A stretch of DNA of 10,536 bases from an uncultured Oscillospiraceae bacterium (lineage in GTDB: Bacteria > Bacillota_A > Clostridia > Oscillospirales > Oscillospiraceae). The notes beneath the pieces are model-generated. The model was given only the letters and a program-made list of their open reading frames with translations, made no database searches and was not told the origin of the DNA. How positions within the stretch are numbered: the first letter of the stretch is position 1; every line of letters begins with the position of its first letter. The stretch covers positions 1 through 10,536 of the forward strand of contig CALXGC010000125.1 in assembly GCA_944387755.1 (NCBI GenBank), given 5' to 3'. A program made the translations under genes and the position numbers. Shown here piece after piece: positions 5,682 to 10,536 of this stretch.

Positions 5682-6755
5682 ATGATCCGTTTTTCCATCT
5701 GCGGCGCCGCAAGCTACGCCTGCGGGGAGCTGCTCCGTCTCATGGTAAATCACCCGGAGACCCAGGCGGTATACCTGGCCGACAGCTTTGCCGCCGGCCG
5801 CAGCATCCAGGACGAGCACCCCGCCCTGGCCGGCTTCTATGACCAGCAAATTCTGCCCATGGACGGGGAGACGCTGGACAAGATTGTACGGGACAGCGAC
5901 GTGGTCTTCACCGCGGTGGACGCGGGCGCCGTGTGCGGCATTGCCGAGAAGGTGCTGGCGGGCGGCAAGAAGTTCATTGACTTCGGCGCCGACATCCGCT
6001 TCCGTGACGCGAAGGTGTGGGAGGCGTGGTACCACCAGGAGCATCCCAACCACAAGATGGCCCAGGAGGCGGTCTACTGCATTCCGGAGATTCAGCGGGA
6101 CCTGGCCCGGGGCAAGAGTCTCATCTCCAACCCCGGCTGCTACCCCACCGCCACGACCCTGGGCCTGTATCCGGCCCTGAAGGAGGGCCTGGTGGTGGAG
6201 AACACCATCGTCGTGGACGCCAAGAGCGGCTTCACCGGCGCCGGCCGCCGGCCCGCCCCCAACAAGCTTCTCTCAGAGGCCAGCAACAACTTCTGCGCCT
6301 ATGCCCTGGGCGGAACCCACCGCCATACCCCGGAGATTGAACAGAACATCGCCTACATCACCGGCCGGGACCTGATGAAGCCGGAGACCTGGCAGGTCAT
6401 CAACTTCCAGCCCCACCTGACCCCCCAGATCCGCGGCATTGAAGTGACCATCTATGCCAGCCTGAACAGGGACGTCACCAACGACGAGCTGTATGCCCTC
6501 TACCAGAAGTACTATCAGGACGAGTACTTTGTCCATGTCTATCCGGCCAGCAAGCCGGTGCAGACCAAGTGGACCGCCGGTACCAACCTGTGCTGCATCA
6601 CGCCCACCTACGACGCCCGCACCAAACGCCTGCTGGTGAGCTCCGTGATTGACAACATCGGCAAGGGCGCCGCCGGTCAGGCCATTCAGAACATGAATCT
6701 GATCTTCGGCCTGGAGGAGACCACCGGTCTGAAGATCCCCCCCATGTATCCGTAA
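5682..6755 (+). CDS. argC: N-acetyl-gamma-glutamyl-phosphate reductase
   Basis: The 357-residue enzyme reduces N-acetylglutamyl-5-phosphate to the semialdehyde with NADPH, the third step of ornithine synthesis. The catalytic Cys is at 153 in SNPGCYPTAT, the KSGFTGAGR substrate loop follows, and the conserved GGTHRHTPEIEQ supplies the catalytic His (213/215). Length and motif order match the standard form of the enzyme, not the short variant. Start: ATG 5682 with AGAAGGAGG 9 bases upstream. It is the first gene of the operon, 45 bp before argJ. Odd: the N-terminal dinucleotide loop reads GAASYACGELL (8-18) where most homologues have GAxGYxGxELL, so the second and third loop glycines are Ser11 and Cys14. 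The rest of the protein looks intact, so it is probably active. Confidence 0.95.
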   Translation: MIRFSICGAASYACGELLRLMVNHPETQAVYLADSFAAGRSIQDEHPALAGFYDQQILPMDGETLDKIVRDSDVVFTAVDAGAVCGIAEKVLAGGKKFIDFGADIRFRDAKVWEAWYHQEHPNHKMAQEAVYCIPEIQRDLARGKSLISNPGCYPTATTLGLYPALKEGLVVENTIVVDAKSGFTGAGRRPAPNKLLSEASNNFCAYALGGTHRHTPEIEQNIAYITGRDLMKPETWQVINFQPHLTPQIRGIEVTIYASLNRDVTNDELYALYQKYYQDEYFVHVYPASKPVQTKWTAGTNLCCITPTYDARTKRLLVSSVIDNIGKGAAGQAIQNMNLIFGLEETTGLKIPPMYP

Positions 6756-6800
6756 ATTCCTCTGATGTCTGCGACATAAGAATAGAAAGGAAGATGCAGC

Positions 6801-8024
6801 ATGGCATATAAAATGATTGAGGGCGGCGGGGCGACCAGCCCCAAGGGGTTTGTGGCGGGCGCCTGCTATGTGGGCGTGAAGAGCCGCAAGAGCGAGAAGC
6901 CGGACGTGGCGATGCTCTGCTCCCAGCAGCCCGCCGCCTGCGCGGCGGTGTTTACCACCAATAAGTTCTGCGCCGCCCCTGTGATTGTGGACCGGGAGGT
7001 TTTGAAGCAGGGGAAGGCCCGCTGCATTGTGGCCAACAGCGGCAACGCCAACGCGGCCACCGGGCAGCAGGGCATCGAGGACGCCAGGCGCGTGGCGGCG
7101 GAGGCGGAGAAGCTGCTGGGCCTGGGGCCGGATGAGGTCTTTGTGGCCTCCACCGGCGTTATCGGCCAGAAGCTCCCCGTGGAGAAGGTGCTGGAGGGCG
7201 TGCGGCAGACGGCCCCCAACATGAGCGCGGAGCAGGGCACCCAGGCCGCCTGGGCCATTATGACCACCGATTTGGCCCGGAAGGAGATCGCCCTGGAGCT
7301 GGAGCTGTCCGGCGGTACTGTGCGCATCGGCGCCATGGGCAAGGGCTCCGGCATGATTCACCCCAATATGGCCACCATGCTGGTCTTCATCACCACCGAC
7401 GCAAAAGTGGAGGCCCCGGTGCTTCAGACCATGCTGAAGGACAGCGCGGACAAGAGCTTCAACATGATGACGGTGGACGGGGACACCAGCACCAACGACT
7501 CCCTGTTCCTGCTGGCCAACGGCGCATCCGGCGTGGCCGTGGAGACGGAGGCGGACAAGGCCGCGTTTGCCGCCGCGCTGGACAGCGTGTGTATTGATAT
7601 GGCCCGGCGCATCGCCGCCGACGGCGAGGGCGCCACCCACCTGATTATCGTGCAGGCCGGCGGCCTGCCCACGGAGAAGGACGCCAAGCTGGTGGCCCGC
7701 TCCATCGCCGGTTCCACCCTGTTTAAGGCCGCCGTCTTCGGCCGTGACGCCAACTGGGGCCGGATTATGTGTGCGGCCGGCTACTCCGGGGCGGATGTGG
7801 ACCCCACTAAGGCCGACTGCGTGCTCAGGAGCGCCGCCGGGGAAGTGACCGTGATGAAGGACGGCTTCGGCGTGGCCTTTGACGAGGACCTGGCCAAGAA
7901 GGTGCTCACAGAGCACGACGTCACCGTGGTGGTGGACTTCCACAGCGGCGGCGGACAGGCCACCGCCTTCGGCTGCGACCTGACCTATGACTATGTGAAG
8001 ATCAACGGCGATTACCGCTCTTAA
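6801..8024 (+). CDS. argJ: Bifunctional glutamate N-acetyltransferase / amino-acid acetyltransferase (ornithine acetyltransferase)
   Basis: The 407-residue protein shows the ArgJ signature KGSGMIHPNMATMLVFITTDA, in which the precursor self-cleaves before Thr192 (in MATML) to give alpha and beta chains; this Thr is then the nucleophile. Also present are VANSGNANAATG, DGDTSTND and the usual C-terminal YDYVKINGDYRS. ArgJ moves the acetyl group from N-acetylornithine to glutamate, recycling acetyl and releasing ornithine; many also use acetyl-CoA to prime the cycle. Neither argA nor argE is seen in the window, consistent with the cyclic pathway. ATG 6801 has AGAAAGGAAG upstream. It lies between argC and argB with short gaps, so cotranscription is likely. 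Whether it is mono- or bifunctional cannot be told from sequence alone. Confidence 0.95.
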   Translation: MAYKMIEGGGATSPKGFVAGACYVGVKSRKSEKPDVAMLCSQQPAACAAVFTTNKFCAAPVIVDREVLKQGKARCIVANSGNANAATGQQGIEDARRVAAEAEKLLGLGPDEVFVASTGVIGQKLPVEKVLEGVRQTAPNMSAEQGTQAAWAIMTTDLARKEIALELELSGGTVRIGAMGKGSGMIHPNMATMLVFITTDAKVEAPVLQTMLKDSADKSFNMMTVDGDTSTNDSLFLLANGASGVAVETEADKAAFAAALDSVCIDMARRIAADGEGATHLIIVQAGGLPTEKDAKLVARSIAGSTLFKAAVFGRDANWGRIMCAAGYSGADVDPTKADCVLRSAAGEVTVMKDGFGVAFDEDLAKKVLTEHDVTVVVDFHSGGGQATAFGCDLTYDYVKINGDYRS

Positions 8025-8045
8025 AAATTCAAAGGAGGGCGTGCT

Positions 8046-8948
8046 GTGAACGATACCGCGGGGAAGGTGGCCGCGCTGCTGGAGGCCATGCCCTATCTGA
8101 AGAAATACGCCGGCAAGGTGGTGGTCATCAAGTACGGCGGCAACGCCATGATCAACGAGGAGCTGAAGACCGCCGTCCTCCAGGACGTGGTGATGCTCAA
8201 GCTCCTGGGGCTCAGGCCGGTGCTCAGCCACGGAGGCGGACCCGGCATCAACCAGATGCTGGAGAAGCTGGACATCCCGGTGCAGTTTATCAATGGCCTG
8301 CGCTACACCTCCAGAGAGATTATTCAGGTGGTGGAGATGGTGCTCATCGGCCAGGTGAACAGCGAGCTGGTGGGCCGCATCAACGCCATCGGCGGCGAGG
8401 CGGCGGGCCTGTCCGGCATCAGCGCCAACCTCTACCAGTGCGTCCAGCGCAGCCAGGAGCTGGGCTATGTGGGGAACATTGTGAAGACCAACGCCGCGCC
8501 GGTCCAGGCCCTGCTGGACGCCGGATACATCCCCGTGGTGGCCCCGGTGGGCACCGACGGGCAGGGACAGAGCTATAACATCAACGGCGACACCGCCGCC
8601 GGAAAGCTGGCCAGCGCCCTGGGGGCGGAGAAGCTGATTCTCCTCACCGACATCGAGGGACTGTGCAACGACATCAAGGCCAGAGACGTCATCTCCTATC
8701 TGAACATCGCCGACGTGCCCCGGCTGAAGGCCCAGGGGACCATTGCCGGCGGCATGATTCCCAAGGTGGACTGCTGCGTCCAGGCTGTGGAGGAGGGCGT
8801 CTCCAGCGTCCATATCATCGACGGCCGGAAGCCCCACAGCATTCTGTACCAGGTCTTTGGAGAAGAGAACGCCGGCACCACCGTGGGGCGGGAGCGTCCC
8901 AGCGTGGGCGTCAAGTGGAAGGACGCCGGACAGCCGGCCGGGCATTAA
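8046..8948 (+). CDS. argB: Acetylglutamate kinase
   Basis: The 300-residue amino-acid-kinase-family protein phosphorylates N-acetylglutamate with ATP. Motifs: KYGGNAM with Lys29, HGGGPG at 62-67, substrate-binding Arg86 in GLRYTS, NINGDTAAGKLA, and GGMIPKV with Lys240. The N-terminal helix (KVAALLEAMPYLKKYAGK) and the C-terminal HSILYQVFGEENAGTTV resemble features of hexameric, arginine-inhibited kinases, so feedback inhibition by arginine is likely (inference). Start: GTG at 8046, six bases after AAAGGAGGG; no ATG is available nearby. The gene follows argJ by 21 bp. The protein has about 17 extra residues after the usual end (GRERPSVGVKWKDAGQPAGH region), of unknown role. HGGGPG replaces the more usual HGGGPxI with x acidic, a mild change. 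Confidence 0.95.
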   Translation: MNDTAGKVAALLEAMPYLKKYAGKVVVIKYGGNAMINEELKTAVLQDVVMLKLLGLRPVLSHGGGPGINQMLEKLDIPVQFINGLRYTSREIIQVVEMVLIGQVNSELVGRINAIGGEAAGLSGISANLYQCVQRSQELGYVGNIVKTNAAPVQALLDAGYIPVVAPVGTDGQGQSYNINGDTAAGKLASALGAEKLILLTDIEGLCNDIKARDVISYLNIADVPRLKAQGTIAGGMIPKVDCCVQAVEEGVSSVHIIDGRKPHSILYQVFGEENAGTTVGRERPSVGVKWKDAGQPAGH

Positions 8949-8964
8949 AACATGACTCCCATGT

Positions 8965-8992
8965 GCGTCCCCGCCCCCAGAGGCGGGGACGC
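8965..8992. other. GC-rich hairpin between argB and argD
   Basis: GCGTCCCCGCC (8965-8975) and GGCGGGGACGC (8982-8992) are perfect 11-bp arms with a 6-nt loop, just upstream of the argD ribosome site (about 9007-9015). No T run follows, so full termination is unlikely. It could stabilise or process the polycistronic mRNA or tune argD expression. It resembles the 2937-2963 hairpin, and both are followed by a G run and AAAA. Confidence 0.6.
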
Positions 8993-9024
8993 CGGGGGAA
9001 AATATGAAAAGGAGGCGGATTCCT

Positions 9025-10251
9025 GTGATTGAGAAATTCAAGAGCAACGCCGAGGCCATTGCGGCGGCCGGCCAGTATCTGTACGGCAATCACGTCCGGG
9101 TACCCATCGTCATGGACCGGGGCGAGGGCTGCTGGGTCTGGGACCTGGACGGCAATAAGTTCCTGGATTTTGTGGGCGGCATCGCCGTCAACGGCCTGGG
9201 CCACTGCCACCCCGCCATTGTGAAGGCCCTGGAGGAGCGGGCCCGTACCATGCTGCACTGCTCCAACTACTACTACAACGAGCCCGCCATTCAGACCTGT
9301 AAGCTCATCTGCGAGAACAGCTGCTTTGAGAAGGTGCTCTTCGCCAACTCCGGCGCGGAGGCCAACGAGGGCCAGATCAAGCTGGCCCGCAAATACGCCG
9401 TGGACCACGGCCACCCGGAGCGCTATGTGGTCATCTCCATGCTCCAGTCCTTCCACGGCCGCACCCTGGCCACCGCCACCGCCACCGGCCAGGAGATCGT
9501 CCACAATCCCAAGTGGTTCTCACCCCTGCCGGAGGGCTTCCGCTACGCGGAGTTCAACAACCTGGAGTCCGTGAAAGAGCAGATGGGCGCCGACGTGTGC
9601 GCCATCCTCACCGAGCCCGTCCAGGGCGAGGGCGGCGTCCGTCCCGCCACCCAGGAGTTCCTCCAGGGCCTGCGGGACCTGTGCGATGAGCGCGGCATCC
9701 TGCTCATGTTTGACGAAGTGCAGGTGGGCTCCGGCCGCACCGGCAAGCTGTTTGCCCACCAGAACTACGGCGTGGAGCCCGACACCTGCTCCATGGCCAA
9801 GGAGCTGGGCTCCGGCGTGCCCATCGGCGCGGTGTGCGCCCGGGGCGACGCGGCCTACACCCTGACCCCCGGCACCCACGGCTCCACCTTCGCCGGCGGC
9901 CCTCTGGCCTGCGGTCTGGCGGAGGCCACCCTGGACACCATGATCAACGGCGGTGTGATGGATCACGCGGTTAAGGTGGGCGAGTACTTCCGCGCCCAGC
10001 TGCGCAAGCTCCAGGAGAAGCACCCCAAGTGCATCACCGAGGTCCGGGGCTTGGGCATGATCAACGGCGCCGAGCTGTGTGACAACGAGGTGGGGCCCAA
10101 GATCGTGAACAAGTGCTTTGACAAGAAGGTCCTCATCAACTGCACCGCCGGCAACGTGCTGCGCTTCATTCCGCCCCTGATCGTGACGGAGGAGGAAGTT
10201 GATATTGTGGTAAAGGCCATTGACGAGGCCATGACCGAGCTGGGTTATTAA
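9025..10251 (+). CDS. argD: Acetylornithine aminotransferase
   Basis: The 408-residue class-III PLP aminotransferase converts N-acetylglutamate semialdehyde plus glutamate to N-acetylornithine. Motifs: NSGAEANE (108-115), FHGRT (143-147), EPVQGEGG, FDEVQVGSGRTG with PLP-contacting Asp230, the Schiff-base Lys259 in MAKELGSG, and HGSTFAGGPLACG. Most homologues have AKGLGGG or AKGIGGG at the lysine; KELGSG is a small deviation. Start: GTG 9025 is chosen because AAAAGGAGG (9007-9015) sits 9 bases upstream and the protein then starts VIEKFKSN; the in-frame ATG at 9004 would place the ribosome site inside the gene. It is the last gene of argCJBD seen here; such enzymes often also serve as succinyldiaminopimelate aminotransferase in lysine synthesis. 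Confidence 0.94.
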   Translation: MIEKFKSNAEAIAAAGQYLYGNHVRVPIVMDRGEGCWVWDLDGNKFLDFVGGIAVNGLGHCHPAIVKALEERARTMLHCSNYYYNEPAIQTCKLICENSCFEKVLFANSGAEANEGQIKLARKYAVDHGHPERYVVISMLQSFHGRTLATATATGQEIVHNPKWFSPLPEGFRYAEFNNLESVKEQMGADVCAILTEPVQGEGGVRPATQEFLQGLRDLCDERGILLMFDEVQVGSGRTGKLFAHQNYGVEPDTCSMAKELGSGVPIGAVCARGDAAYTLTPGTHGSTFAGGPLACGLAEATLDTMINGGVMDHAVKVGEYFRAQLRKLQEKHPKCITEVRGLGMINGAELCDNEVGPKIVNKCFDKKVLINCTAGNVLRFIPPLIVTEEEVDIVVKAIDEAMTELGY

Positions 10252-10252
10252 G

Positions 10253-10366
10253 AGCAACCCCCGCACTCAGACACCAAACACGTCTATGCGGGGTGAGATC
10301 TGAACGCCCGAGGCGCACACTGTGCCCCGGGCGTCCCAGACTTGCACCTGTCCTGTGTCGGTTGTT
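10253..10366 (+). ncRNA. Candidate structured RNA element with possible pseudoknot, downstream of argD
   Basis: Three nested helices can be drawn. P1: AGCAACC (10253-10259) with GGTTGTT (10360-10366), 7 bp including one G-U. P2: CCCGCA (10260-10265) with TGCGGG (10287-10292), extended by AGAC/GTCT (10269-10272/10282-10285) around loop ACCAAACAC. P3: a long bulged hairpin at 10299-10340 (TCTG/CAGA, ACGCCCG/CGGGCGT, GG/CC, GCAC/GTGC, loop ACT). In addition ACAC in the P2 loop (10278-10281) can pair with GTGT (10355-10358) beside P1, a pseudoknot. I do not recognise a known riboswitch family. It could be an arg-operon 3' structure, a leader of the next gene, or chance pairing in GC-rich sequence. 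Confidence 0.4.
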
Positions 10367-10367
10367 A

Positions 10368-10412
10368 ATTTTGGAGAGGGAAGGAGGATCTGTACAGGGG
10401 AACTGCCAAAAT
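10368..10412 (+). promoter_or_regulatory. Orphan Shine-Dalgarno sequence inside a 7-bp stem
   Basis: GGAGAGGGAAGGAGG (10373-10387) is a near-perfect anti-16S match, but no ATG, GTG or TTG follows at a usable distance. It lies in the loop of a possible stem ATTTTGG (10368-10374) / CCAAAAT (10406-10412). It could be a remnant, a standby ribosome site or a regulatory element. Confidence 0.35.
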
Positions 10413-10460
10413 CCAGGAATTCCAACGCTGAATCAAAAAATGCAGAAATGCAAATCCAAA

Positions 10461-10500
10461 GCAAGCTATTGCAATGTAATGCAAAGTAATGCAAAGTAAT
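10461..10500 (+). repeat. 10-bp phased direct repeats GCAAAGTAAT
   Basis: Four consecutive 10-base units: GCAAGCTATT, GCAATGTAAT, GCAAAGTAAT, GCAAAGTAAT, followed by GAAAGAAAGG. The last two are identical and the second differs by one base. ATGCAAA also occurs a little upstream (near 10448). The unit equals about one DNA helical turn and lies just before the next gene's ribosome site. Confidence 0.7.
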
Positions 10501-10523
10501 GAAAGAAAGGTTGGTAATTATCC

Positions 10524-10536
10524 ATGAGTGAGGCAA
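10524..10536 (+). CDS. Probable start of the next gene (only four codons visible)
   Basis: ATG at 10524 begins MSEA and runs off the window. GAAAGAAAGG (10501-10510) may serve as ribosome site but is 13 bases away, longer than usual. The product cannot be identified. A further arginine gene (argF, carAB, argG or argH) would fit the context, but nothing visible shows it. Confidence 0.4.

Noticed and set aside
6765..6777. ATGTC-tgc-GACAT dyad between argC and argJ
   Set aside because: Only 5 bp with a 3-nt loop and no T tract; too small to support as a terminator or operator.
6273..9089. Very long open frame (938 codons) on the minus strand across argC-argJ-argB
   Set aside because: It is antisense to three well-supported genes, has low-complexity His/Gly/Leu-rich composition and no recognisable domain. 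Long antisense frames are expected opposite GC-rich genes.
10461..10500. CRISPR array
   Set aside because: Units are contiguous 10-bp repeats with no spacers.
10253..10523. T-box leader for arginine
   Set aside because: No AGGGTGGNACCGCG-type antiterminator sequence and no specifier-loop arrangement was found.
10267..10536. 89-codon minus-strand frame at the right edge
   Set aside because: No ribosome site or family resemblance, and it covers the repeats, the orphan ribosome site and the candidate RNA structure. More likely chance.

Overview
The window looks like a chromosomal segment of a GC-rich Bacillota (Clostridia), most like the Oscillospiraceae (Flavonifractor/Oscillibacter-type gut anaerobes). 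The reasons are strong AGGAGG-type ribosome sites, GC-rich genes separated by AT-rich promoter regions, a C-terminally extended RlmD, a stand-alone MreB/Mbl, and an argC-argJ-argB-argD cluster. The taxonomic call is inference from sequence style, not a database match.

Layout. Positions 1-1450 (minus) hold most of rlmD, a 23S rRNA uracil-5 methyltransferase that runs off the left edge. A divergent promoter region separates it from a complete tRNA-Arg(CCG) at 1602-1677, which has its own consensus promoter and a strong intrinsic terminator. Next come a low-molecular-weight protein tyrosine phosphatase (1795-2265) and a comF-type phosphoribosyltransferase (2262-2918), translationally coupled by a 4-bp overlap. 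A 260-bp gap carries a GC hairpin, a good promoter and a set of about 21-bp repeats, followed by an mreB/mbl actin homologue (3179-4213). A convergent, partly very AT-rich gap (4214-4570) leads to a LysR-type regulator on the minus strand (4571-5467). This regulator is divergent from argC (5682-6755), argJ (6801-8024), argB (8046-8948) and argD (9025-10251). The last 285 bases hold a potentially highly structured segment, an orphan Shine-Dalgarno sequence, 10-bp phased repeats and the probable start of another gene.

How it works together. ArgJ, ArgB, ArgC and ArgD together make ornithine from glutamate by the cyclic acetyl route: ArgJ transfers acetyl from N-acetylornithine to glutamate, ArgB phosphorylates, ArgC reduces and ArgD transaminates. 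The divergent LysR gene is the obvious candidate regulator. A T-N11-A dyad motif occurs three times around it, one copy centred near -65 of the predicted argC start, which is classical LysR activator geometry.

Most interesting items: the LysR-box arrangement, which suggests LysR-type control of arginine biosynthesis; the candidate pseudoknotted RNA after argD; the 21-bp repeats across the mreB promoter; the 10-bp phased repeats before the last gene; and a non-canonical nucleotide-binding loop in ArgC. All of these rest on manual reading and have not been tested by alignment.
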